This document shows positions 1-12,849 of a stretch of DNA of 64,000 bases, piece by piece. Position 1 is the stretch's first letter, and every line of letters starts with the position of its first letter. The position numbers and the translations under genes are program-made. The notes beneath the pieces are model-generated. The model saw nothing but the letters and a program-made list of their open reading frames with translations. It searched no databases and was not told where the DNA came from. Source of the DNA: Rhynchonema sp. JSB1_4 (Eukaryota > Nematoda > Chromadorea > Monhysterida > Xyalidae); assembly GCA_030248065.1 (NCBI GenBank), contig JASAMV010004502.1, positions 62,001 through 126,000 on the forward strand, in the 5' to 3' direction.

Positions 1-3000
1 CCGTGCCGAAACACAGACGCAGTGGCAACTGAACAAAATGAGGATATCAAACGGAATTAGCCATGAAATTTGCGTATTTGATACAGAAGTTTGTTGACAG
101 CAGTGGAGAGGTTTTATTGAATTCGGTACGGATGCTGTGACGGTGCTCTTGGAAATACTATAAAATGGGAAACCTGCATGCGTGCGGCTTGTGCATGATA
201 AAGCTTAGGATCAACGTAATATGTATATTAGCTATGCGTGGTTGTGGTCGACAATCTCAAGTACTAGAAAACACAGTAATATCAAACCGTAATGTGGAAA
301 ATCCACAACAACTGAACGTTGGACCGATGTTGATTTTCTTAATTTGCGCAAATGAATCTATCAACAACTCACACACTGGTGGGTGGAATTTGTACTAAAA
401 CGTTGGCAAACCGCACATAACTTGTTATTCGTTTTTCGGAACAAGAACCAAAATTTTATCCGCGCGGTTTGCATCCCCTCATCTGGTGTGTAGTGCCTGG
501 CACATACTGTAGTGCCCAATGTGCACATGGCGTGAGGATGCAATCTGTATCAACAGGTCACGTGCAAGCAATTTGCGAAATTGAAAAACTTGTTGCAAAT
601 TGTGTACATAACAATGTTAGCAAAGGCTTTTTAGTTCACTGGAATGAAATCCCCTGTCCTAAAATTTTTTGTTCCCCTCCCTGCCGAATTGAAAGAACCC
701 AAGGAAAAGGATCAGATCAGATGCCTTATTAATCTTGCGGCACCAGCCAGCAACACCACACATTATACAAAAGCTTGGGGTTCATAACCTACGTTGTGGA
801 CCACTGAAGCATATCAGAAATAATAGGATATCACACATAAAGAGTACTGTGGCTCACACAAAATGTATAATTTCTCTTCCAAGAACAAAACAAAAATAAT
901 CAAATATACATTTCGAACGGGTATTTATTTCTGGTTCAAAAGCCAACTTTGGTGCACCGGAAACTTGCATGGAACCAATTCCACGCGACGGCATAGGGCA
1001 AAAGGGGTTTGTTCTGTCTGCTGTGAACACGATAAAATAATGTAACCCATCGCCGCCCAGTGTAATTTTATGCCCAAGGAAGGAAATGAGATAAAATCAT
1101 ACATTTGAGGCCGTCATGATCCCGTTCGGGCTCTAGTGCGCTGCATTTGGCATAACCATGAACTTTGAACTGAACCAAACGTTATTGGCACTTACCCTGA
1201 GGCAAAGAACAAGGAAACTAAGCCTGTAAACGTTCCCAAATGATCTAAACAGCTGTTCGCTAATGGACACACGCATAAAATGGCGTGCCACGTGCATGCG
1301 CGCCCGATTTTCGCTTTCGGACCCTCGGACCACCCAGCAAGTGCCATGTGCTTTACGAACATTGTCGTGACGTAAATTCTAGTTCGTGCAGGGTCTCCAC
1401 CTCTGACCGGATCATAAAAATGAGCACAAAACAAAGTTGAAATAGTGTTCACGACTGGATTAGCCTTTGAAATGCGTGCATAGCCTTGGAAAATGAACGT
1501 GCGCAAGTCTTGAGACCAAACAAACCTCACAGCCGGATCAAAAAGTTTATGCGCGCAAGTCGTGTGGTTTTTCGTGTTCTGGTGGTGAGCAGTTGTAGAA
1601 AGAACAAACAAACCAAATGATAAAAAAATTTAAAAAATCGGGCAAAGGCTAATCGGTTCCATAGCATGAGTTTTTGAAACTTGAACTTATTTGAAAAGCG
1701 GCCGCGAACTGAAACCAACTATGGGTGTCCGTATGAAGCCTGAATGCAAGAAGTGGGAGTCACAAAGGCTAATAATCATACATCTTCGCTCATTGTCCAA
1801 AACAGTGCGCAAAAGCCGGAGTGCATAAAAAGTTTTTACGCGTTTTGAATTGATTGGTTTGTGATGGAGGCGCACAGATATACAATGCGCAGGAGCACGC
1901 ACAGTCAAAATGGCGCGCTGAAGTTGGAATGACGTAGACCTGCAGCGACTTATAGGACGAATTTAGGGTTCGTTTCAAGCAAATTAAAAGATGAGGCAAA
2001 ACACCGTCCGTTAAGATCAATTTCGAAATTGCAGTTATTTATAGAATGTTGCTAAACCACCAGAACATGTAAAAAAAACTATTTGACCAAAATCATGTTT
2101 GCTAAATTGTGGGGTATTTTCTCGATTTAGCAGTTAGACATCCGCTTTGAAAGACTGCAGGAATTTTGCGAGTGCAATAATTTTACCAGTGGCCGGACAA
2201 ACACATAAAAAACCAAAGAACGGATCTTATGGCATTGGTGCTGCGCCATCTGCATCCTGTGTCTGGGCCTGGGACCCAGCTGTTGCCCCACAAGCCCTGG
2301 AGAAATTAGAAAAAGCCAAATTGCAACTTTGTAACGCATGAGGGTAAAGCTGCATGAGCCGTTTTAACTGTTTTTGAAGAGTTATTGCTCATTACGGATT
2401 TCGCGGCTAAAATAGCGGAACACAAAGGTTTATGAACTTTTTAACACTTTCTACGATTGGTTGGTGAAACATTTCCCGCTTTCTGCAATAATGTTAGACG
2501 ATGGCATAAAATGTGTGGCATAAGTAAGGAGATTGGAGCAGCGAAAAACATTTGGAGGCGAATTTGCCAGAGGCGTTCGTATTGACGAGTTCCGGAGCCC
2601 CGGTCTGTCTGCGGGGCGAAACCGACCAGCATTATTGCACTCAATAGAATAGGGAGCCTCTTTGTTTTTTCAGCTGCTGTTTTATCTTTTTATACGTCAT
2701 TGAGACGGGAAGGTGAATGTTCCTACATCGATGTATAGTGTGTTTTGCCGCAGGATTTCAAAAACGAGTAGGACTGATACTGAAACTAAAAAACTTTGAC
2801 GTCTGTGACGGTAGCTGTAATGATTATCAGCCGACCATAACCATGTATCAGTTGGCCGGAAAGACTAGTTAATTATAAGACAGTCGCGGTGCCAAACTGC
2901 GGTCTTACATCATGTCAATGTGTCTTCGCAGTCACAGTACCAGCTGCAACTGTGGGTGCAGTCTGCCTTTACGCGTGCAGTACGCGTGCACGCCTTTGAC

Positions 3001-3916
3001 GCCTGCACACACAAAGCATAGGAGGCCGACTGCACCACATGCACCGCGTGCACAGTGCTGAAGCGATCAAGGGCGTGCACGCAGGCGTTAAATGCGTGCA
3101 TGCGAACATGCAGAATTCACCCAAAGTTGCAACTGGTACTGTACCAGATGATAGTAGCACCTCAAAGTGTCTTTTCTTTACTCACGATGGTAAAAATATA
3201 TGTGCCACATTTTTTGGAAGACTGGTCCCTAAAATACACAATATCCACGTGCATGCGCATGCGGAAACAAAAAAAAACAAGAAAAAATGATGCCAACGTG
3301 CCATATTTCGTCTCCTGGTATTGAAGAAAGGCAAGTGCGCCCACCATGGTGGTCAGCCTCGGGATCCAGCCGACAGGCAATACGCAACATGAGAGGAACC
3401 ACCCTATGTAAGGTGTACCGATGGCAGGGTCGGCAGGGGTGCATAATTTATATTGTTTTCGGACGCCACAATTCACGCCCTATGAACTTGGCGCATCAGA
3501 TCAGTTTCGTAACATGTGGATATGTATATTTGGGGCTAGGGTTAGAAATTCATGGTGTTGGTTGTTTTACCACGTGGATAGGTAGCCTATGAGATGGGAC
3601 TTGGCTTATGAACCCCGTTATGTTCGTATCACAAGGTGCCAAATATGAGCTAATGCAATATCCAAAGCATGCGGGATCGACTCGGGCCAATAATAATGGA
3701 TAGGCGTCGCTATAGTTAAAAAAATGCCGCGCTTCATGAAAATATGGAGGCTGTGTGCACCTTTTTAACTGGACAATGTATGTGTGTGATTCACAAAATA
3801 TTCAAACTCGTTCATAAGTTGTTGGCCTTGGAAGTGTGATCATGTGTACCTAACGTGGCCACAATGATCACAACTTGAGCCCAATCAACTTCGATCTAAT
3901 CACAATGATGTGCCTA
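1..3916. other. No recognisable gene; AT-rich non-coding DNA
   Basis: All open frames here are short, overlap one another on both strands and show no domain or motif I recognise. The one non-random patch is a cluster of GCGTGCA-type words at about 2960-3260, listed separately. I see no tRNA or other RNA gene. The stretch may be intergenic or intron of a gene beyond the window. Confidence 0.5.
2955..3260. promoter_or_regulatory. Cluster of GCGTGC / GTGCAC words
   Basis: Within about 300 bases the words GCGTGCA, CGTGCAC and GCATGCG recur many times on both strands, for example around 2972-2995, 3040-3056 and 3075-3115, and again near 3248. GCGTG is the core bound by bHLH-PAS factors in many animals. 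Clustering could mean an enhancer or merely a simple-sequence drift of an alternating purine-pyrimidine tract. No adjacent gene supports a promoter reading. Confidence 0.2.
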
Positions 3917-5193
3917 CTCTCCGGGAAATTTTGGCCAGATTTTACCGAATTCGGTAAAATTTTTACAGATTCTCGTTAAAATTTTGAGCACATAAACTGT
4001 CTGTAAACTTTACAGACTGTCTGTAAAATATTGCGTGTGTTTCATAGTAGCTTGCGTTTTACAGAGTGTTGGTAAATTTACAGACTGTTGGTAAAATTGG
4101 GACTTTACAGACTTTGTCTGTGATTTTATTTCTATTGCAACATGGCTGTTTGCCTTTATAACATCACTTGCAACATTTACACCATGGCAACGTATGTACA
4201 AGTAGAATGTCAGTATTGTGCTGAGCTTATCACATACCATAATGCGAATTAAGCTGAGAACAATCCAATTGGGAAATCAAAAAGAAACACCATAGTGTAC
4301 AGTAAGACACTGAGCGTCAGGTGTGGATACGCAACAACATTTTAATGAAGGGCAAAACTAAGAAAAAAATATCAAAATCAAAATTACGCAAACACACTAT
4401 GGCATGCGCGCTCTCAAGCAGCAGTTTAGGCTTTGAATTTGACATCGGTAGTAAGCATAGTATCCCATAGCAAGTCTGAACCGCTGCATTGGGCAAGATA
4501 TAGCAGAAATGGCACATTATTTTTCAAGCTCAACTTATTTGGCGAGTTGTCGTACAAAATGAAAAATAATGCGTTGAGTTTAGTGTGAGACGGGTGTTGA
4601 TAAAGACGTCGATTTTCCGATACGCACTCGTCTGTCTGATCAGTCGGACCGCGGCCGAGGAGACACAATCTTGAATTGACTGGCAATCGAATGGTCAGGT
4701 CCTGCAAAAGCGAACCTTGATTGCATTTTGAAGCGAATAAACATGAGTACAACCAAGTTAAAATCAAGCAGGAAAGAGAAAGCGGTTGAATCAACACGAC
4801 AAACCTGAAGTGAAATCGTGATCAAATTCCATATTTAACGGCAAACATTTTTTGAGTTTTTATCCTGTTTTGCGTGGATTTTCCGCCGAAGATGAGATGA
4901 ATCTTGCAAAAATTGCAAAACATTGTGCATCGGAATGATTATTTTGGTTGTTGCTTTACAAATTATACACTTCCAACATTATAAAGCAGTTAAGGGTGAC
5001 AACACAATCATCAATACATGCAGGTAAAACATGGCTGATTCCCGCGCTTTTTACCAAATTTTACAGACTGTTTGTATTCGTTACAGATCGTCTGTAATTT
5101 TTACAAACAGTTAGTACAAATTACAGACAGTTTGTGTTTTCAAGGTTTACCGACACTCTCGGTAAAATTATTTTACAGACTCTTCCCGGAGAG
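3917..5193. mobile_element. TA-flanked inverted-repeat element, 1277 bp, non-coding
   Basis: The left end reads CTCTCCGGGAA and the right end TTCCCGGAGAG, a perfect 11-bp terminal inverted repeat. TA dinucleotides stand at both edges (3915-3916 and 5194-5195), as expected for a TA target duplication. Subterminal regions repeat words such as TTTACAGACTGTCTGTAAA and CGGTAAAATTTT near both ends. No transposase frame is visible, so this would be a non-autonomous copy of a Tc1/mariner-like or other TA-targeting family. The family assignment is inference from the TA target only. Confidence 0.65.
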
Positions 5194-5195
5194 TA

Positions 5196-7570
5196 TGTAA
5201 AAACTGGCAATGCACATGAAACCAGGATGAAAATGTGGCCCATGCCCGCCCATTTCAAGTGCCAGGTCATGCAAAACTGGTGCGCATTGTGACCATCGGG
5301 CTAACCCCATTGATGTAGTCGTCGCATAGGAGATAAATACATGCCATATCAACGTTTGTGCAACTTGTGAACAAAAGAAAAATAATTGTTCGAAGACACA
5401 GTATTTGCCAAGTTGGCCAGCGAGATAACTTGGCAAATATACGTACTTGGCCAGCGCTTGGGCTGAGACAACAACAAAGAGTTGTGTTGCACACCAAGGT
5501 GCTGGGTCATCATTTTTTCGTCTTTATGCTATTAGTCTGCACAGCTGGTGTTAATTTTCGGTTGCTTTTGTAAAGCTGGTTTTATATGGTTGCAAGATTC
5601 TGGCTGGAAAAGCCTCGTTCCGTGAACCAAGAGCTCGAGGAACCTGAGCTGAATGAAACAGCGCGTTTCTCCTGTTTGAAACTTCTTGGTGCAAGCCAGA
5701 CAGCAGGTTCGTCCATTAAAGCAGCCGGTAGCGGGTATACTTTTGCAGTAATTGTACCATATACATTGGACACCTTATGATGTATGGTGCACCACCATGC
5801 TACTCAAGCTGCTTTGGACACAATTCAACAAACATTTCTCTCTCGGCGCAATATTTTTTTGCTGCGATGGCTAATGATGTCCAGTTGTTTTTCGCCGAAA
5901 AAACCAGCACAAGTTTGCAAAATCAGAAGCGTTCGCTCCACTGTGTTTTTTCGTCATTGGTATTTTGTTTTAGTGCACAAAGTGCCGCTGTGGGGCACAA
6001 ACCCGACTATGACGGATAAGACAGCGGTAAAAAAGCACAACAGAAAGTGAGGAGACGAAGGAAACCCGAATCAGTCTCTGGGCGTGAGCTCGCAAGTCCA
6101 AAGTCTTGGAAAATGAAGTTAGAAAGAAACACAGAATAAAAGTAATGCACAGCACTTTTTTGAAAATCTTTTTGCATCGCTGTTTTACCCAATAATGGCA
6201 ACATAACAACTATTCAAGAATGTTTGCGTTCGAACAACAAAGTTCCTCATGCGACCGGAGGGGGTGGCCCTTTCCTTCCTTTTCGACCAAAAATCGGACG
6301 GCACTGCACCAGCCGACCTGGGCTGTCTCGCATATAACATTAGCCAATGCTCTGAACGGTCGACTTTGTGGAAGAAAAAAGTTTGTTCCAAAAAGCCGCT
6401 CAAATATCGCTTGTTTCCAAAAAAAGTTTGCCTCTTGAACCCAGGGGCTTTTCTGCTATGTATTAGGTACATTATGTATAAATCGAGGGTTCCTCATTGT
6501 GTTGGGTAACTGGCATTCCTCTTCTGATGTCGTCAGCGCGTTCAAACTACAGTAACCCAGCACGTCACGCTTGGACGCTGTTACTACGAGCAATAAATTA
6601 CGGTCCTCCGCTTGATCGGCCCACAAACATAAGAAAGTTGAGCGACTTTGAGGACGCAGGGGATGGGGGCTAAGCCTAAAAATAGTGTCCGCACCCACGC
6701 AACGCACTCTGTCGGTTGTTTGTCAGGTGACACTCAATGAAATTGAATTGACAGTGCGGTTGACTGGGACCACAACTTGCATGGAAGTACATAACTCGCT
6801 GCTCAAGAAGTACTGAGCACACATGTATATGTAGATGAGTTGCAGTGAACAAACCAGTGTCAATTTATAGTCCCACGAGTCCACATTGTGGTGTAGTACA
6901 TACCATTCATGAATACATTCATCAGCAGAGCTGCCATTGCACCCCCATAAAAGTTGCTTTCGCGTCTTGCGTGTTTGCGGTGCCTTTTCATCATAAAGTG
7001 CCTGCTGACCGGACGAACTAAAATGTTTCAACCTGGGAGGTCCCCTTTGCCCACAGGCCCCGCAAAAGCAAGCACTCTCCAGTGCACAAGAATAACAATT
7101 TTGAATTGTCACGAGCTAAACGTTAAGTTTGTCGGAAAACCTCACGTTGCAATACAGTCTTCTGTTAACGGGGTTCTGTCCTAATTCGTTCGCGATTAAC
7201 ATGAACTTTAGAATCAGTTATCGTGTGATATTCAGATCAACCTTGAGCCTCAATGTTTTCCCCGTCGTAAACCACGTGACCTGATCACTTGACATTAATC
7301 CTTGACATGGCTTGCCAAAGTGGGCAAGCGACAATCACAGCTGCCAACTTTTGCCTTATGCTTACTTAGCTGGTAGCGTGGAAACTTTGAGAACAAGTTT
7401 CAGCAACTTTGAGTTTGATCACTCCAGCGGAATGTGAAATATTGTCGATACGGAAGACGTCTCTGTTGTGGTAACGTGAATCAACCGAACACTAAAATTA
7501 ACGTGGAACTATGTATTTCAGTGCACGAACCTGATTTTTTGATTTTAGATTCTGGTCTAATTTTTATCCT
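5196..7570. other. Non-coding stretch downstream of the Lhx1/5 gene
   Basis: I find no recognisable coding exon, RNA gene or inverted-repeat element. Short open frames lack conserved motifs and compete on both strands. The right part is probably 3' flanking DNA of the minus-strand LIM-homeobox gene. Confidence 0.4.
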
Positions 7571-7576
7571 TTATTT
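7571..7576 (-). terminator. Possible poly(A) signal for the LIM-homeobox gene
   Basis: AATAAA on the minus strand, about 210 bases beyond the predicted stop codon at 7786. Position fits a 3' end signal. No transcript evidence. Confidence 0.35.
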
Positions 7577-7785
7577 GTGTGTTGAACAAGACTCACACGC
7601 CATAAATTCATAAATAAGACAATGAGCCATCATGTTTTACCAAACAACAAATATATAGGAATGAAAAGAAGTCACACACACAGAACTGAAGTCGTACTTA
7701 TCAGTTCGGCCTTGGAAAAAGTCGGACCGGACCAACCCCGATCGACATAAGTTTCTTATCACGATATCAAACAAAAAACCCTTAT

Positions 7786-10219
7786 TCAAAACGGTTCACC
7801 GTCATCATTGGGACTAGTGGGTGAGTCCAAGCTGGTCTGATGGTCCATGAAACATTCATCGTTGAGCGAAGTTCCGGAAGCGAAATCGCTTGTGGACGGG
7901 AACGGGGGTTGGGAATCGGCAGATGGTTTCATGCTCGGGCTGGACAGCGGAGAGGAGGCGAGAGGTCGACGACAGCCTGAAACGTCAGGTTCAAAGGCAC
8001 TGTTGTGGTGCAATCCATACTGATGACAACTTGGTGCACCACTGGCCAGTAAAACTATGAAGATGATCTCGAAAGCTTGCGATCATAAACCCGTTCTTCA
8101 CGTTGTCTAAACCTGCCAATGGTGGTGTGAGCGGACTGATTGGTGGAATGAACCCTCGGTTTTCATTTTCACGAATCCAGTTGCACAGATGTTTCAGGCG
8201 ACGTTCTTTTGATCGACGGTTTTGGAACCAGACCTGGGAACCAAACGTGAACGTTCGTGGGAAGCTGCATTATAATACCTAATTTCCAAATACGTCCAAA
8301 AGAAGCTGACCTTTTCTGTTATCATGCCCATCAGTCACATAGTCACCTAACAGGGAATAAAAATGACCGCTTTGTAAAATTGTTCTCATGTACCTGAATG
8401 ACCCTCATGGTGAGTCCAGTCTCCAACGCCAACTTGGCACGGGCGTGTTTCGATGGTTTGGGTGTGGCCGTAAAGATACGATTCAGAACATCCAATTGGT
8501 TTTGTTTGATTGTTGTTCGTGGTCCGCGACGTTTCAGGTACTTCATGTCGTCGCCGAAATAATCTGAAATTTGTTTTTCTTCTTTCTGACAGTTGAGTTC
8601 TGAGCTACCTACATATGTGAGTTCAGCAGCAATAGATGAGTATGATGACAATGATTGAGCGGTATACCGGTGAATATATATACGCTCGCCCTGATCCTGG
8701 CGGTCCTCATGCGACGAACTGGTGGTGCGAGGTACAACTTACAGACAGCAACTTTTGAAAATATTAAGTTTAGAAAATTATGGACAACCAAAATTCCTGA
8801 TTTATCAAGCCGAGTGTTCGACAAACCTCCAGCACACGACGAGTACATCATGGAATCATTGTCATACATGGATTGCATGTTACCGATTGTGTCCTCGATT
8901 TTGGGCATTTTGAAGGACATAGACAATTTTGGCTGGTCGACCACCAAGTTGCTGTCGAAATTAGGCTCACTACTGGTTGAGGTCTGGTCTTTGTCGCCAG
9001 CAGGGGTTGACTCTGGAAACAGGGGTGTTTTTTGAAATAATGGCACTTTTTTGGAGGTCATATGACTATCTTTCACTAACGATGTCCTGGTGCACCATCT
9101 GTTGGTCAATGCACAAACCAAAAGCATACGGCCAAACCCACTATTGATTTCAAATTGTGGTTTGGCGGAGTCCTGTATTTATGTCCTGTATACACGTCAA
9201 CATGGTATCAACATAACAACGTCAGTTTGACATCGGGTTCGAAAATGACAGAAAATCCACAAACTCACCAAAATGACTATGGCAGGCAACCGTGTGCATC
9301 TCATAATTCACCAATATCTTGTCTCCCGGACACAACGGCCGGCCACATTGCACACAACAATGACAGTGAGTGTGAAACATCACTTGGTCCGTGATCTTGT
9401 ACACCACATCCGTGGGACTGATGCCTTGGCCGCAGCCGGTGCATTGGTAGATACTGAACTGTCTGAAATGTTGAAATCGATTTTTAAAGCTTTGATGAAC
9501 AGTTTCATTTTGATGAATTTTTCAAGCACGAAGGGAAACAAAAATTGCAGCTTGCAAGAAGCAAGTGTCGTGTTTTCATGAAACATAAGCGAACCGTGAG
9601 TGCCCTGTCTCACACAAGTTCTGAGCCAACTGTGTGATTTTTTCCAGGCATCTACTGGGTTTGCTCAACGCCTCCAACACTCTTTTGTAATGTTTTAGGT
9701 GGAGTAAACACTTCTTGTACAGTCCAACCACGAGCTCATGAGACCTTTTTTGAAGTTGGCTTAGAACGATCCAACAACATTCCACGTGTTTCGAAAACAA
9801 AAGAAAGAGAATTTGTGTAGTCGAGCGGAACACCACCAGGGGGACTGATCAGTGATCATACAGTACAGTACACACCTGTAGTAATGCAGTCGACAATACA
9901 GCTGGCCAGCGCGTTCGAAACAGGATTCAGTGAGTTCTTGTCCGCACGCCACACATTTCACGCAGGTCTCATGCCAGTTGCGGTCATGCACTCGCAGCAG
10001 GTATGGGTCGAGAATGGCAGTGCTGCAGCCTGCAAATAAATGACAATGAACAAAATGAATTGAAAAAACATTGAATGTTTGAGCATTTACAAACGAAACG
10101 CAGCACCAACCGGCGCATTTCCCCATTGTACCGTCATCGGCAACCATCGTGCCGTCGCTGCCCGGGTATACGGTATCGCCGTTTTCATCAACGGTCAACA
10201 CCGACAGCATTTGGTCCAT
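7786..10219 (-). CDS. lhx1: LIM-homeodomain transcription factor, Lhx1/5 (Lim1/lin-11) class
   Basis: Seven-exon model (10219-10111, 10029-9876, 9453-9269, 9075-8827, 8563-8394, 8233-8091, 8041-7786), all phases compatible, about 421 residues. A nuclear DNA-binding regulator of neuronal and axial patterning in animals. LIM1 begins with CAGC, spliced across exons 1-2, and continues through [13 protein letters not shown] and LYCRLHY. LIM2 has [23 protein letters not shown] and ends ACHSHF, so a histidine replaces the usual last Asp/Cys zinc ligand. The homeodomain starts RRGPRTTIK and has ATPKP and [22 protein letters not shown] and GISPTD point to Lhx1/5 rather than Lmx1 or Isl. The start is the ATG of MDQMLSVL at 10219; an upstream in-frame extension exists, so the true start could lie earlier. 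The C terminus is Ser/Pro/Asp-rich. The last intron is only about 49 bp. Confidence 0.88.
9711..9810. repeat. Dispersed repeat shared with 50555-50660
   Basis: About 100 bases in the Lhx1/5 intron resemble 50555-50660 in the same orientation: both carry CTCATGAGAC, TTTTGAAGTTG, a GATCCAA word, CCACGTGTTTCG and AAAGAAAGAGAA in the same order. The shared block is a dispersed repeat of unknown class. Neither copy shows terminal repeats that I can define. Confidence 0.5.
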
Positions 10220-10960
10220 CGTTTTTTGCCAAATTTTCGGAATTTCAAAAAAATGGCGAAGAACAAGCAATCCGTAAAAGCACGCAAGCCGCTATAAGCC
10301 ACCAAATAAGGCAAACACTAACTCATTCGAAACAAAATGAACAGCTACTGTGAACCAGCCATACATACATACTGTACATACATACATAGTAGCCAGCTTC
10401 TACAGTAGGTGACATATTGACCAAAGTCTAATGTGACAGCTTACAAACAGACACCACATGATGTGCATGTGCATAATTCACCAATGCATTATTGATTAGG
10501 GGGTTGGGTCCGGCTTCGGGTTACGGTAGGTCTGACACATTCAGCGTTTGCAAGGAAATTGGACAGGGTGTTCCAAGACAAAATTGGCTTCGGTCCTGGT
10601 TTCATTATCATTATGTGGCTTTGACAAGGTGTGCTGAAAGCAAGGGGAAGTGATGTTTGCTCCCACTTGACTTTCTCTGCGATGAGGGCAACAAACCATT
10701 TCTCAACTGATTTCATCTTCGACACCCCGTTACCGCATTGACCCAGGAAGGTAAAAGACATTGAATACAACAGGATGGGTACTTTTGAAACACCCTAAAT
10801 GTTTGTGATTGGTGTCATATCCTTCCGTAGTGCATTTGTATAAACTTTCCATGCATTTTGAAGTAGGTATGGTTGTTTGTGATCACGACGAACAAATAAC
10901 GTCATCAACGTAATGTTTATTTCGGCTGCCAAATGTTCCAGGGCGCAGTTTTGATACATA
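10220..10960. other. Upstream region of the LIM-homeobox gene
   Basis: No exon or RNA gene is recognised. It contains ACATACATAC microsatellite-like sequence near 10360-10390. The promoter of the minus-strand LIM-homeobox gene should lie here, but I see no convincing TATA or initiator. Confidence 0.3.
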
Positions 10961-11186
10961 GGGTGGAATTTTCGAAACGGTGTAAAGGTCAGTTGGGCGT
11001 AAAGGTCGATGTAAAGTTCGGTCGAAAGCTCGGTCGGCGTAGCTCGGTGTAGACGTGAAACATTGCCTGTTATTAACGTGGAATGTTTCAAGTTTACACC
11101 GAGGTCTATGACACTGAGCTGTCGACCGAGCTTTCCACCGACCTTTACACCCAACTGACCTTTACACCGTTTCGAAAATATCACCC
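10961..11186. mobile_element. 226-bp fold-back MITE, copy 1
   Basis: The element starts GGGTGGAATTTTCGAAACGG and ends with a near-perfect reverse complement, CCGTTTCGAAAATATCACCC. Pairing continues inwards through repeated GTAAAGGTC and CGGTCGAAAGCTCGGTC words to a loop near GCCTGTTATTAAC, so almost the whole unit is one long hairpin. It does not encode a protein; the open frames across it are made of the inverted repeats. A second copy of exactly the same length lies at 11965-12190. I see no clean target duplication. Confidence 0.75.
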
Positions 11187-11964
11187 ATGGTCACATGATA
11201 AAAAACATTATTGCTTTCATTTCAAAACGCTCATCAAAATTTAAAAAAAATATAAGAAACCAAATTGTGGCGACATAATGTGGATAAGCATAACTCAAAC
11301 ACGCAAAGCCGGATTGCACATCCCATTGCGATGGTCCCCTTGGGACTTGGGTGAGGCCTCTCTACGTGTCGCATTACGTGACCCATTAGTGCATGTGCAT
11401 GATGTTCATGCTGTTTACACTCATCAATTGCCCGTGGTGTGAATCAATATTGATAAGTGACGCCTCTATTTCTGTTGCAATGATGACGACACCTGTTTTG
11501 TTGGTGTTTGTTTATGACAGCTTGTATCTGAATGTTTCATACCGTGACCATGCCCAATTTATGAATGTATTTTGTGATGTTGGCTGCGAGTGGGTTCGAA
11601 AGTGGAAATTGCAGGAAAGCGGCGTGTGAAATTTAGCTGAACATCTGTGCTACCGCATAACCTTTGCTAGTGACTTATTCATGTGAAGCGCATCTTGGCG
11701 CATTATCTCGCTATGATAATGTCGTAATTTGTCACAATAATTTGACTCAACCGAACGAATAATTGACAGTTTATATTTAATACGGGTGCAAAATACATAA
11801 GGTAACACAGTTCAGTTCGAAAAATCAAGAAAAACACTGGACAGCAGTAACAAAAAACGATACAACACAGTGACAAACACTTACACAAAGGGTACAGACC
11901 ACACTGGAAATATTCCGGTTGCAAGCTATCTTATTCTACTTTAAGCTCCCATTTACATAAATAT
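11187..11964. other. Spacer between the two fold-back elements
   Basis: No gene or RNA is recognised. Single-copy-looking AT-rich DNA between two copies of one element. Confidence 0.35.
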
Positions 11965-12190
11965 GGGTGGAATTTTCGAAACGGTGTAAAGGTCAGTTGG
12001 GCGTAAAGGTCGGTGTAATGTTCGGTCGAAAGCTCGGTCGGAGCAGCTCGGTGTAAACGTGAAACATTGCCTGTTATTAACGTGGAATGTTTCAAGTTTA
12101 CACCGAGGTCTATCACACTGAGCTGTCGACCGAGCTTTCCACCGACCTTTACACCCAACTGACCTTTACACCGTTTCGAAAATATCACCC
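11965..12190. mobile_element. 226-bp fold-back MITE, copy 2
   Basis: Same length, orientation and termini as the copy at 10961-11186, with only scattered substitutions. The two copies are 778 bases apart. The small divergence suggests recent spread or gene conversion between neighbours. Confidence 0.75.
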
Positions 12191-12849
12191 TATACCAGAA
12201 CCAGACAATCGTAAACCAGGGTGACTTTCAATAAGCGAGAGAAGGCAACGTGTTTATTTGTTGGTTTTTAAAGTCGGATATCACAATAATTGAGTTCTAT
12301 CTTATTGGAAAAATAACAAATGGTGGATAACACAAGAAAAAACAGAAACCGTTGCAAAACGAGACCAAATAACCTGTGTACGTATCAGTGAAAATGGAGA
12401 AAATGCACTGGAAAATTTAAGAATCATTATCATTTTCAGGTAAAATAAGCCAATTTTTTGGAAAGAATTTGTAACACTAAATTTTCATCAACAACAAAAG
12501 AACAACGGTTTATACATTGCAATTACCTGTTGTGCAAAATCAAGAACTGCTCGTTTTGAACCCCACATAAGGATAACCATCACCTGCATTCATTTACTAT
12601 TTACGAAAATAATAAGAATTACAAATTTACACAACCCGCGTGATATTGGAGGATATCCGAACTAACGTTTCTTTACCCAAAAACGGCGGTACAAAATCAA
12701 TAATATCAAACAAAACAGTACAAAAATAATAATACACATTGGGATCAAACATATACGGTGGAATCACACAGGAAAAATGATGATAGCCTGGATAAATCCA
12801 TTCCCACTTCGGAAAACGTACAGTGATTCTCTTGCTTTGCATCAATGTT
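12191..12849 (-). other. Probable 3' UTR and flank of the GAPVD1/RME-6 gene
   Basis: This stretch follows the stop codon at 12850-12852 on the minus strand. A minus-strand AATAAA lies at 12253-12258, about 600 bases past the stop, and is the only clear poly(A) candidate I see. No other feature. Confidence 0.3.

Noticed and set aside
10795..11184. Two similar 86-129-residue minus-strand open frames as a duplicated gene pair
   Set aside because: They are the arms of the 226-bp fold-back elements read as protein.
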